Notes under the pieces: model-generated | The model's database searches: none | The model's input: only the letters and a program-made list of their open reading frames with translations | Told to the model about the DNA's origin: nothing | Shown: positions 18,147-26,929 of the stretch, piece after piece | Position numbering within the stretch: position 1 is the stretch's first letter | Layout: each line of letters begins with the position of its first letter | Origin: Tolypothrix sp. NIES-4075 | GTDB taxonomy: Bacteria > Cyanobacteriota > Cyanobacteriia > Cyanobacteriales > Nostocaceae | NCBI RefSeq assembly: GCF_002218085.1 | Contig: NZ_BDUC01000010.1 | Coordinates: forward strand, 82,038 to 146,037 | DNA length: 64,000 nucleotides | Direction: 5' to 3' | Translations under genes and position numbers: made by a program

Positions 18147-19108
18147 ACTTCTTTTTTTTTGTACTTTGCTTCCCCGAGCGATCGCCCGATCGCTAGTTTG
18201 GCGATTGCGAAGAAACGCACAGATAATAGGGTGAGGAGCGATCGCACATCCCGATAAAAAATTGACTTGTCGCAAATCAAAGCTTGCTCAATAAAATCAC
18301 GCGCTGTTTCTATATCACCAGCCTGAAGGGACAACCGCGCCAAATAGCGGTGCATATAAGCGTAAGCTGTTGGTAACATTGGTTTTATTAACTCTGGCGA
18401 TCGTCGATAAGCAGCCTGAATGACCTGTTCACCACAAATCCGCATTTGCACGAGATTGAAAGACAATCCAGAAGGACGAACGCGGTAATAGCATAAAATA
18501 CGCTTCTCTCGATAAAAACCCCACTTCTGCGTTGCTGCTATCCGCAACCAAAAATCGACATCTTCCCAACTGCGTAAGTCTTCGTCAAACTCCCCAACCT
18601 CATCCACTAAACATCGACGAAACACTGCATTAGAACCGTGTCCGACGAAATTTTTGCACAACAAAGCCAACATCAAATTTGAATGTATTGGTTTGCCGCT
18701 CAAGCTAATAAACGTTGGTCGTCCATCGTCGCGAATTGTCTGCGAAGCACTGTAAACCACTCCAACATCAGCATCTCTATCTAAGCGATCGACATGAGTT
18801 GCTAATTTATCTTTGTGGTAAACATCATCACCATCCAACAAGGCAATATATTCACCCCGCGCATGACGGATGCCATAGTTGCGTGCAGATGACAAACCCC
18901 CGTTTGATTTCTGCAATAACTGAAAGCGTGAATCTCGCTCTTCAAATTTTTTTACTATAGCTGCGGTATCATCACTAGAACCGTCATCAACTACCAATAC
19001 CTCAAAGTTTGGAAAAGTTTGCAATTCGAGTGAAATCAGCGTTTCTTGAATGTAGCCGCTAACATTATAAGCGGGGACTACAACACTAACCTTTGGTGTA
19101 GTATGCAT
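18143..19108 (-). CDS. GT2-family glycosyltransferase
   Basis: 321 aa, GT-A fold. It begins VSVVVPAYNVSGYIQETL, with the nucleotide-binding VDDGSSDDT and the DXD motif in LLDGDD (about 92-97). A later WEDVDFWLR segment is the usual catalytic-base region. The C-terminus (about 230-321) is helical. AAGGAT precedes the ATG at 19108. It couples by ATGA to the flippase. Inferred role: assembly of the polysaccharide repeat unit. Sugar specificity is unknown. Confidence 0.92.
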   Translation of the reverse strand: MHTTPKVSVVVPAYNVSGYIQETLISLELQTFPNFEVLVVDDGSSDDTAAIVKKFEERDSRFQLLQKSNGGLSSARNYGIRHARGEYIALLDGDDVYHKDKLATHVDRLDRDADVGVVYSASQTIRDDGRPTFISLSGKPIHSNLMLALLCKNFVGHGSNAVFRRCLVDEVGEFDEDLRSWEDVDFWLRIAATQKWGFYREKRILCYYRVRPSGLSFNLVQMRICGEQVIQAAYRRSPELIKPMLPTAYAYMHRYLARLSLQAGDIETARDFIEQALICDKSIFYRDVRSLLTLLSVRFFAIAKLAIGRSLGEAKYKKKEV

Positions 19109-19141
19109 TATTAAGATCCTTCAAACTCCAAATCACAAAAA

Positions 19142-20080
19142 TTAGCTATCAAATACAACTTTCCCAATCTCCTTATCTAAAAGGTCTAAAATCCTACTGT
19201 CTTTACATATGTCGAATTTTCTCGCAAAGTGAGCCTCGCTTTGCATTATTGCATTATAATCATTTGTTGTTAAAGTGGCGGGACGCCCGTTACGACTTTG
19301 AGAAAAATCATAGTAGCGCTTATTATCATTACATAAATTGAATAATCCACTATTCACTAATATTGTTTGTAGAAAAGATTCATCGGCTACGCATACTCCT
19401 TTGTAATATTCGACTACTTCTGGATGGATTTGACAAAATTGGTGCAAATATTCTACACATTTTCTCGATAAAGTAGTAAAGAAAGAACCTCCATAAAAAA
19501 CAAAGTCTTTAATCAATAATGATAATGCTCTCACACCTAACATGTCATATGCCAAATTTATTCTGACAAAAGGCTGCAAGTAATTTATTATTTTCACTGG
19601 TGTAAGTAATTCCTTTACCCAACCCGGTAATTTTGTCAGGTAATTAATTTTTTTATATCTAAATAAATAACGGCTTGTAGCTTCTTTGATACTCCAATGG
19701 CTTTCGGGTGAAAAAATATTAAAATATTCTATAAACCCATCATAATTAGTTTCGGCTAAAAAATTCTCAATCTTTGATATTGGTTTGATCGGATAATCCT
19801 GACCAGAAAGGTAAATTAACCAATCATAGTTAATTTGGTTATCAATCAACCATTTGATAGCATCCAGGTAAGATTGAAGTAGCACAAAATCGCCACGTCC
19901 ACCCTTACCTGTTAATACTTGAACGCCGGAGTTTTGTAAAGTTGTCACATCCAATTCACAACAAGAAAAATTATGACTTACAATAACTTGAGCCTCAGGA
20001 CTGGATTTTTTAATAAGATCAAGTAATCGATAAATTTGCTCAGGATTTATATGACTCTGTATTAAGTAACAAACTTTCAT
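19142..20080 (-). CDS. beta-1,6-N-acetylglucosaminyltransferase-like (GT14 / core-2 branching family)
   Basis: 312 aa. The motif LIYLSGQDYPIKP, the start VCYLIQSHINPEQIYRLL and the DESFLQTIL segment are typical of the bacterial members of the core-2/I-branching enzyme family (GT14). These are predicted to transfer a sugar from a nucleotide donor. There is no signal or membrane segment, so it is cytoplasmic. It lies 33 bp before the GT2 gene in the exopolysaccharide cluster. Its substrate here is not known, and branching of the repeat unit is only a guess from the family name. Confidence 0.82.
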   Translation of the reverse strand: MKVCYLIQSHINPEQIYRLLDLIKKSSPEAQVIVSHNFSCCELDVTTLQNSGVQVLTGKGGRGDFVLLQSYLDAIKWLIDNQINYDWLIYLSGQDYPIKPISKIENFLAETNYDGFIEYFNIFSPESHWSIKEATSRYLFRYKKINYLTKLPGWVKELLTPVKIINYLQPFVRINLAYDMLGVRALSLLIKDFVFYGGSFFTTLSRKCVEYLHQFCQIHPEVVEYYKGVCVADESFLQTILVNSGLFNLCNDNKRYYDFSQSRNGRPATLTTNDYNAIMQSEAHFARKFDICKDSRILDLLDKEIGKVVFDS

Positions 20081-20583
20081 GATTTTGCCTAATCAGTTTT
20101 TATTAATGGCTGAAAATCTAGTGAGTGAGAACGATAATGTTTACTTGCTGTGAAGTCAGCTATTTACAATGAGACATTTAACCAAGCTTAATATCCATTG
20201 ACTGAAAAAATGTTCGCATAGTAGCTCCGCTTTCTAGCATCGCATATCATAAAAACCTTATTTTTCACTTACTTCGATTATTTTAATGCACCATAATTAG
20301 TGAGAAGCGAAAGGCTTTTGCACCACTGATTGTGACTTTTTTTAAATAACGTGGGTTATGTCCTTTGATGATTGATAAAGTCTAACTAAACAAGGAAATA
20401 CTGAACACAAGCGCCAAATTTATGGCTACAATTAATATTCTACAATTCAATATATCCTCTGGTAATTATTCACTCTTTAATCATGTTTTCTTATTGACTT
20501 ACACACATGAAGTCAACGAACATGCTAATTAAATGATGTAGTGCAGCGCTGAATTAATAAAATGAATATTACCTTCACTTGAA
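20081..20583. other. AT-rich gene-free region in the exopolysaccharide cluster
   Basis: About 500 bp between two minus-strand genes. It should contain the promoter for the block starting at 20080, but I cannot point to a confident -35/-10 pair. No ORF or repeat of note. Confidence 0.5.
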
Positions 20584-21510
20584 TTATCTATCTATACCTG
20601 GCATGAGTTCTACTCGTAGTGGTGATGCATTAGACATTGCTAAAGCAATGTGTAATGCAAAAGCTGGATTTCCTAACAAATAGCGAGCTGCTAGACGTTT
20701 TGGTTCGCGACAGAGACGATAGAGCCACTCAAAACCCATATTAGATATAAAATGCGGACAATCAGAGACTACTCCAGCCATGCGATCGATAATCGCTCCA
20801 CCAAGCATGATGGCATTAACCTGCAAGCTACTGCGATGCTTTTGCACCCAAGATTCTTGAATTGGCATTCCCATGCCTACAACCAAAATATTCGGCTTTA
20901 CTTGATTAATTTGCTCAATTACAGCTTGATTTGCTTTTGGGTCTTCTTTGTCGAAATAGCCGTGATGTCCAGCAAAACAAACACTTGGATACTTTACTCT
21001 CAAGCGCTCAAGGGCAGTTTGTAAATATTCCGGCTTTGCTCCGAGGAAAAATACTGAAAACCTATGTTTATTGCAACTTTCCAAGACTTTGGGCATTAAC
21101 AATGTGTACGAGGCTCGGTAATCTAAGGGTAAATCCAACCCCATATAAGCGATCGCCCTTAATATTCCCACGCTGTCACAGTTAGCAATTTCTACACTTT
21201 GCAAAAACTCGTAATACCACGGCAATTGCATCGATAAGTTAAAGCTGTGGATATTGTAATTCGCTACAGTTATTTTCTTGCCTTCAATACATGCCCTTTG
21301 AACTGCCTCCACAATTGCAGGGATAGTCATACAATTTATCCGCCGTTCCAATAAATACACTGTGAGAACTGGTCTTTTATTTACACTAGTAGTATTTATT
21401 ACTTTGTTCTGTGTTATTGCAGATTGAACTTTGAAATTATGAAAACCAGGTGGGCTTGAGTAAGGAGAAACCCCAATTCCACGCAATAATTTACTTACCA
21501 TTTGTGTCAT
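20584..21510 (-). CDS. WecG/TagA/CpsF-family (GT26) glycosyltransferase
   Basis: 308 aa. The family core runs from about residue 60 to 290: the ITVANYNIHSF region, the conserved CDSVGI with its likely catalytic Asp, FFLGAKPEYLQTALERL, ILVVGMGMPIQESW and the C-terminal GFEWLYRLCREPKRLAARYL. These enzymes transfer a sugar to an undecaprenyl-linked acceptor early in cell-surface polymer assembly. The N-terminal 50 residues are poorly conserved, so a later start is possible. It is the first gene of the minus-strand cluster, separated from the rest by 500 bp. Confidence 0.9.
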   Translation of the reverse strand: MTQMVSKLLRGIGVSPYSSPPGFHNFKVQSAITQNKVINTTSVNKRPVLTVYLLERRINCMTIPAIVEAVQRACIEGKKITVANYNIHSFNLSMQLPWYYEFLQSVEIANCDSVGILRAIAYMGLDLPLDYRASYTLLMPKVLESCNKHRFSVFFLGAKPEYLQTALERLRVKYPSVCFAGHHGYFDKEDPKANQAVIEQINQVKPNILVVGMGMPIQESWVQKHRSSLQVNAIMLGGAIIDRMAGVVSDCPHFISNMGFEWLYRLCREPKRLAARYLLGNPAFALHIALAMSNASPLRVELMPGIDR

Positions 21511-21907
21511 GAGATGCTATTTGATTGTTTAAAAACGGCATCGAATCGGTAGAAGCACTCATGCATACCTAAGTATGTTACATTAATATGTTACCTAATT
21601 ATATAAATTTCATAAATTATATGTTAAGTTTTCTTAAAGATGACAGATTTCTTCGGAAATTAGGTTTTTACCCTTGTCTGACAAGGCTTTCATACTCATT
21701 TGGGCATATGTCTGAAGTACTATTTCCACTTTTCATGAAGTAAATTCCATCGCCTGTTTCTAGAAAAGTGTTTGAGAAGCGATCGGGCAAAAAATATTAT
21801 TTAATACCAAATAAGTAAGGATTGCTCCCGTGAAAAGTGAACTTCTAGTTCTATTAGTTAATGAGTGCTGAAATTATGTTTGGGATGGTGTGTACCATCC
21901 CTATTTT
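21511..21907. other. intergenic region with a terminator-like hairpin at 21882-21901
   Basis: GGGATGGT (21882-21889), loop GTGT, ACCATCCC (21894-21901), followed on the plus strand by TATTTTTTA. It lies just past the 3' end of the aminopeptidase gene, but its T-run is on the other strand. The stem is near-identical to the ftsH terminator. The rest is AT-rich with no gene. Confidence 0.55.
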
Positions 21908-23218
21908 TTATCTTTCTAGTTCGTTTACTGCTTTGGGAACTTTCGCAGTCAACACTTCATGTCCTGTGGGTGTAACTAAGACATCATCCTCGATGCGAAT
22001 ACCAATACCAACCCAACGGGGGTTTGTTTCTGGTTGGTCTTCTGCCAGTTTAGTATCTGGAACAATATAAAGTCCTGGTTCTACTGTCAGCACTTGACCT
22101 GGTTGTAATATCTGCGGTTTATCGTCACCATGTTGGTAAACTCCTACATCATGCACATCTAAACCTAACCAATGACCGGTGCGGTGCATGTAATAAGGTT
22201 TGTATTTTTCTTCTTCGATTAACTTGTCAATTTCACCAAAAAGAATGCCGAGTTCAACTAAGCCTTCTGTAAGGACGCGCACTGCTGTATCATGAATTAA
22301 TTTGTAGGGGTTGCCTGGTTGCACTTGGGCGATCGCTTGTTTCTGTGCTTCTAAAACAAGTTCATACAGTGTCTTTTGTTCAGCCGTAAATTTACCACCT
22401 ACGGGAAATGTCCGCGTAATATCCGAGTTGTAATAACCATACGCACAACCAGCATCAATCAGCAGCAATTCGTTATCTTGCATCTGCCGATGATTTTCGA
22501 TATAGTGCAGCACGCAAGCATTCACACCAGAAGCGACGATTGAAGGATAGGCAGGTCCGATCGCACCTCGTTTTCGGAAAATGTGTTCGATTTCTGCTTG
22601 AATTTCGTACTCGTAACGACCGGGTTGGGTAAATGCCATTGCGTGATTGTGTGCTTCAACGGCAATATCGGCAGCTTTTCGCATTAATTCCAATTCAGCT
22701 TGACTTTTTACCAATCTCATGCTGTTTAAGATTGTGCAAGTATCTTCAATCGCGATTGGTCCGGTACCGCGTTTGGGATAAGTGCGTAGTAAGCTTTGAT
22801 AATGTTTGAGGATAGTGTCGTTGAAAGAGCGATCGCGTCCTAAATGATAATAAAGGCGATCGGCTTTTTCTAAATACTGCGGCAATTTTTCATCCAATTC
22901 AGCGATCGGGTAAGCTTCATCCGCACCGTAAATTTCCTTAGCTGCATCCACCCCGCAGCGATAACCACTCCAAACTTCTTTTTCTCTATCCTTCGGTTGC
23001 ACAAACAATATAAAGCGATGTTCTGGGTGATGGGGTGCTAAAACTGCTACCGCTTCCGCTTCGTTAAAACCAGTCAGGTAGAAAAAATTGCTATCTTGGC
23101 GATAAGCATATTCTACATCATTGTGCATCACTGAAGCAGTAGCACTGCGAAATATAGCAGTCCCATTGCCAATTTTTGCCATCAACTGTTCGCGACGCTG
23201 CCGATATTCTGCTTGCAT
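21908..23218 (-). CDS. pepP: Xaa-Pro aminopeptidase (M24B)
   Basis: 436 aa from the ATG at 23218; a TTG six codons upstream is in frame but lacks a ribosome site. The N-terminal creatinase-like domain precedes the pita-bread catalytic domain. The five dinuclear metal ligands are visible: D255 and D266 in LLIDAGCAYG and NSDITRTF, the His in GLDVHDVG, and the Glu residues in LTVEPGLY and GIRIEDDV. It removes N-terminal residues preceding proline. It is a cytoplasmic monocistronic gene. Confidence 0.93.
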   Translation of the reverse strand: MQAEYRQRREQLMAKIGNGTAIFRSATASVMHNDVEYAYRQDSNFFYLTGFNEAEAVAVLAPHHPEHRFILFVQPKDREKEVWSGYRCGVDAAKEIYGADEAYPIAELDEKLPQYLEKADRLYYHLGRDRSFNDTILKHYQSLLRTYPKRGTGPIAIEDTCTILNSMRLVKSQAELELMRKAADIAVEAHNHAMAFTQPGRYEYEIQAEIEHIFRKRGAIGPAYPSIVASGVNACVLHYIENHRQMQDNELLLIDAGCAYGYYNSDITRTFPVGGKFTAEQKTLYELVLEAQKQAIAQVQPGNPYKLIHDTAVRVLTEGLVELGILFGEIDKLIEEEKYKPYYMHRTGHWLGLDVHDVGVYQHGDDKPQILQPGQVLTVEPGLYIVPDTKLAEDQPETNPRWVGIGIRIEDDVLVTPTGHEVLTAKVPKAVNELER

Positions 23219-24040
23219 AGTTACTTGATAACTCAAATTCTTGTTGTAAGTACGTGAGCAAAGTCAAACTAGATATATAAGTTATTGTTTTTTTACCAAA
23301 CTGGCAACACAGCTAAGTTTGATTTGTGTCTTTATATCTACCTACTTATTTTAACTCTTGCTACTACAAACTTTATATATCGCGCTGTTGATAAGCAGTT
23401 GTTTTCTTCAATTAATACGATTTTTCCATAAGAATGAAGCTCTAATAAGCCCACGCAGGTAAGTTCTGTCTGCTTGCGTAACGCCTGCGCGGGAGTGCAT
23501 AGCGAATAAAACGCTTTATTTGTGCCGTACTTAAAAGTCAGCAAATGTTTTGCACAAAGCCTGACATTGAAGACGAAATGATTATTACAAAGAAAGGCAG
23601 ATGGCAGAGGGCAGAAGGCAGAAGGAAAGAAGTATTAATAAAAACTTTAGTTCTGGGTATAAAGCCCAGTTTAAACAAAGAATTGTATCGAGACGCGTAG
23701 AGCGAGATACAAAGCGTCACAGCCGCGCGTCCCACGTTTTTAAACGTGGGTTCATAAGTGCCCTCTGCCTTCGTACTTCTGCCTTCTGAATGACTTGAAT
23801 TTATTGAACAAAGCTGTTATATAAAAACGAAGATACATTTTGATAAAATTTTAACAAATAACAAATAGCAATAAGTTCAAAACTAACTGAAGTTTAATCA
23901 AATGCATAATAGTCTTTCATCGCCAAAATATGACAGTTATAAAGAAAATATTAAACAACCAAAAAAGTGTTTAAATAACACTTGAATTAAGTTGAAGAAA
24001 ACAGCTAAAACTTTATGAAACTGCGTAATAAACAAACAAC
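23219..24040. other. gene-free region with interspersed repeats
   Basis: About 820 bp. GGCAGA-type short repeats run at 23595-23635, with TCTGCCTTC-type complements at 23764-23788. Between them is a hairpin CCCACGTTT/AAACGTGGG near 23730-23752. The outer arms are inverted, so 23595-23790 looks like one repeat element. The short frames crossing it are low-complexity translations. The remainder (23790-24040) is AT-rich and should carry the promoter of the next gene. Confidence 0.55.
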
Positions 24041-25234
24041 ATGTTTGAAGCTAAAAATCCCCTAAGTGCAACAAGTAGTGCATTAACAACAGACATAACT
24101 TCAAATACTTCGACCAAAGATGATTTAAATACTTCTTTGAGCTTGGGGAAAGCCTCAGAATCCTTACAAGATGAAGCATCAGCGACAGCAAACCCCAATC
24201 CTAATCCTTACCTAACCAGTGCAGCGATTGTTCCTGATTTCAACGGTGATGGTAAAGCGGATAAAGTCTGGGTCAATAGTGCCACCGGTGAGACTCAGGT
24301 TTGGCTGATGGATGGTTCAACAGTTACTGAAAAAGGTTCGTTGGGGACATATGACGTATCTTCATGGACTTACAATATTGCCGATTTCAATGGTGATGGT
24401 AAGACCGACTTTTTGTTACACAACAAGACAACGGGTGATAATGTTCTAGCGCTAATGGATGGGACAAAAGTTGCTAGTTCAGCTTCTCTAGACAAGGTTG
24501 ACCCAGCGTTGACTTCTAGCATTGGCGATTTCAATGGCGATCGCAAAACCGATATCTTGTGGCACAATGCCCAAACCGGTGAAAATACTGTTTGGCTGAT
24601 GGATGGCTCAACAGTCACTTCTTCTACTGCTCTAGATAACTCAGACCCAGCGTTCACTCCTACCGTTGTTGATTTTGATGGCAACGGTAAGAGCGATATC
24701 TTCTTGCGTAACGCCACAACCGGAGAAAACAAAGTTTGGTTTATGGATGGCACTCAAGCCACTTCGTTTGATTTACAATCCCAGGATGCAGGCTGGACTG
24801 CTACCCTTGGCGATTTCAACGGTGACTTTAAGACTGACATCTTGTGGCGCAACGATCAAACTGGAGAAAACAAAATTTGGACAATGAATGGCATCGTCGC
24901 TAATGAAGGTGCTGTAAAAACGCTTGATGCCAACTGGCAATCTAGCATTGGCGATTTCAACGGTGATGGCAAGACTGATATCTTGTGGCACAATAAGCAA
25001 ACCGGTGAGAACACTGCTTGGTTGATGGATGGCACCACAGTTAGCAGCGAAGCTGTTCTAGCGCAATCAAATCCATCTTCAGTAGCTAGCATTGGCGATT
25101 ACAACGGCGATGGCAAGAGTGACGTGTTCTGGCGCAATTACGAAACTGGTGACAACACCATTTGGACAATGGATGGAACGAATGCAACTGAAACTCCTAC
25201 GGATACACTTTCTCCTGAGTGGTATACCATGTAA
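24041..25234 (+). CDS. seven-repeat FG-GAP/VCBS beta-propeller protein A
   Basis: 397 aa. Residues of about 65-397 consist of seven tandem repeats of about 47 residues. Each starts with a DFNGDGKTD-type calcium-binding loop and contains a TGEN..WLMDG strand pair. Seven such units are expected to close into a seven-bladed propeller. Repeat 4 has DFDGNGKSD and repeat 5 has DFNGDFKTD. There is no classical signal peptide; residues 1-60 are Ser/Thr/Asn-rich. The paralogue at 25747 matches it repeat by repeat. Function unknown; calcium-dependent cell-surface or secreted binding is inferred from the family. Confidence 0.85.
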   Translation: MFEAKNPLSATSSALTTDITSNTSTKDDLNTSLSLGKASESLQDEASATANPNPNPYLTSAAIVPDFNGDGKADKVWVNSATGETQVWLMDGSTVTEKGSLGTYDVSSWTYNIADFNGDGKTDFLLHNKTTGDNVLALMDGTKVASSASLDKVDPALTSSIGDFNGDRKTDILWHNAQTGENTVWLMDGSTVTSSTALDNSDPAFTPTVVDFDGNGKSDIFLRNATTGENKVWFMDGTQATSFDLQSQDAGWTATLGDFNGDFKTDILWRNDQTGENKIWTMNGIVANEGAVKTLDANWQSSIGDFNGDGKTDILWHNKQTGENTAWLMDGTTVSSEAVLAQSNPSSVASIGDYNGDGKSDVFWRNYETGDNTIWTMDGTNATETPTDTLSPEWYTM

Positions 25235-25239
25235 TTCCT

Positions 25240-25432
25240 ACTAAGCGTTTTAACGCTTAAATTAAGGACTCTTGTCCTGAGGGGCGATCGCTCTCATCAA
25301 TCGTAGTAAGCGTTTTAACGCTTAAATTAAGGACTCTTGTCCTAACGCGCGATCGCTCTTATCAATCGTAGTAAGCGTTTTAACGCTTAAATTAACGACT
25401 CTTTTCCTAACGCGCGATCGCTCTCATCAATT
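25240..25432. repeat. three tandem 65-bp palindromic repeats with HIP1 sites
   Basis: Units start at 25242, 25307 and 25372, an exact 65-bp period. Each holds a hairpin AAGCGTT-TT-AACGCTT, a second hairpin AGGAC-TCTT-GTCCT (degenerate in unit 3) and one GCGATCGC octamer. The only differences are a few substitutions. Confidence 0.9.
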
Positions 25433-25437
25433 ACTGA

Positions 25438-25481
25438 ATATGACTTGTATATCCACATGGATACACAAGTCATATTTTTTT
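25438..25481 (+). terminator. strong Rho-independent terminator of propeller gene A
   Basis: ATATGACTTGT (25438-25448) pairs with ACAAGTCATAT (25465-25475). An inner TATCC/GGATA stem with loop ACAT extends it, and a run of T follows. Confidence 0.88.
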
Positions 25482-25746
25482 ACTTTCATCGAAGCTAACA
25501 CTTAAATTCAATAAAAAAGCTGATGAATAATTATATATGTCTTTCTCTGTTACATTTACATTTATTTTTAGCTAAGAATTATAGCAGCAAATCTCATTGA
25601 TTTTTCAATCATATTTTACCATATATATAAAAAAACATAAAAATGGCATACAGTTTAACAAAATAAAAATATTGGATGTTATAAAGTAACAAAAAAATCC
25701 CAAATAAACAGTTAGAAATAGTTATGAGAACTAGTGAAAAAAATCC

Positions 25747-26922
25747 ATGTTTGAATCTAAAAATTCCTTAATTATTTCTACAGATAGTGCCTTAAAATCA
25801 ATTGATTCGGTAAAAGATTTGGGAGACAAGCTTAATTTAAATAATTTTTTAGGTTTGGGTAAATCCTCAGAATCAGCACAAGCAGCAGAAAATCCGAATT
25901 CAATTTTCAACAGTCCGGCAATTCTTGCCGATTTCAACGGTGATGGTAAGACAGATAAATTATGGCGCAACTCTCAAACGGGTGAAACCTCAGTTTGGCT
26001 GATGGATGGTACAAGAGTTGCCGAAAAGGGTAATTTGGATCAACTTGACTCAGCCTGGAATTACAAGATTGCTGATTTCAACGGTGATGGTAAGAGTGAT
26101 ATTTTATGGCGTAATAGTCAAAGTGGTGACAATCTTATTTGGTTGATGGATGGCACAAAAATTGCCTCTAATACTTCTGTGTTGCAAGTTGACCCATCCT
26201 GGAGTAGTGACATTGCCGATTTTAATGGAGATGGTAAAACTGACATTTTATGGCGCAATTCTCAAACTGGTGAAAACGCTGCTTGGGTGATGGATGGCAC
26301 AACAGTTAACACTGCGGCTTTTTTACCGACATTTGATGCCAACTGGACTCGCAGTATTGTAGATTTTAATGGCGATGGCAAGACCGATGTTTTCTGGCGT
26401 AATACTCTAACAGGTGAGAACAAAGTTTGGTTTATGGATGGTACGAAAGAGAGTGAGTATTCTATTGCCCAACTCGACCCATCCTGGAATTATACCCTTG
26501 GTGATTTCAACGGAGATTTAAATACTGACATTTTATGGCGCAATAATCAAACTGGAGAAAACAAAGTTTGGCAGATGAGTGGCATCCTGATCAATGAAGG
26601 TAATTTAACAACACTTGATGCCAACTGGAATCCTAGTATTGGCGATTTTAACGGAGATGGCAAGACAGATATATTTTGGCGCAACTCTGTAACAGGAGAA
26701 AATACTGCTTGGCTGATGGATGGTACAAATATTGATACTTCTGCTTTTATGCCGAAAGTTGACCCAGTTTGGAGTCCTAGTATTGGCGATTTTAACGGTG
26801 ATGGCAAGACCGACATCTTCTGGCGCAATACTCAAACCGGCGATAATACAATTTGGGAGATGAATGACACAATAGCTACTCCCACCAATATAGACCAACT
26901 TCCTCTAGAGTGGTATTCTTAA
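25747..26922 (+). CDS. seven-repeat FG-GAP/VCBS beta-propeller protein B
   Basis: 391 aa, a tandem paralogue of the gene at 24041. The N-terminal 55 residues share the pattern MFE.KN.L...LGK.SES.Q with it. Seven repeats of about 47 residues follow, each with a DFNGDGKTD loop and TGEN..W.MDG. Repeat 5 carries the aberrant loop DFNGDLNTD in the same position where the paralogue has DFNGDFKTD, so the whole gene was duplicated after the repeats had formed. There is no recognised signal peptide. It converges with the retron RT gene, with a 7-bp gap. Confidence 0.85.
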   Translation: MFESKNSLIISTDSALKSIDSVKDLGDKLNLNNFLGLGKSSESAQAAENPNSIFNSPAILADFNGDGKTDKLWRNSQTGETSVWLMDGTRVAEKGNLDQLDSAWNYKIADFNGDGKSDILWRNSQSGDNLIWLMDGTKIASNTSVLQVDPSWSSDIADFNGDGKTDILWRNSQTGENAAWVMDGTTVNTAAFLPTFDANWTRSIVDFNGDGKTDVFWRNTLTGENKVWFMDGTKESEYSIAQLDPSWNYTLGDFNGDLNTDILWRNNQTGENKVWQMSGILINEGNLTTLDANWNPSIGDFNGDGKTDIFWRNSVTGENTAWLMDGTNIDTSAFMPKVDPVWSPSIGDFNGDGKTDIFWRNTQTGDNTIWEMNDTIATPTNIDQLPLEWYS

Positions 26923-26929
26923 TATCTGT

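Noticed and set aside
18147..18275. N-terminal extension of the flippase
   Set aside because: It overlaps the GT2 coding sequence; the ATGA start at 18146 is better supported.
24370..25092. Long antisense frames opposite the propeller genes
   Set aside because: They arise from the periodic codon pattern of the DFNGDGKTD repeats; the sense frames are clearly coding.
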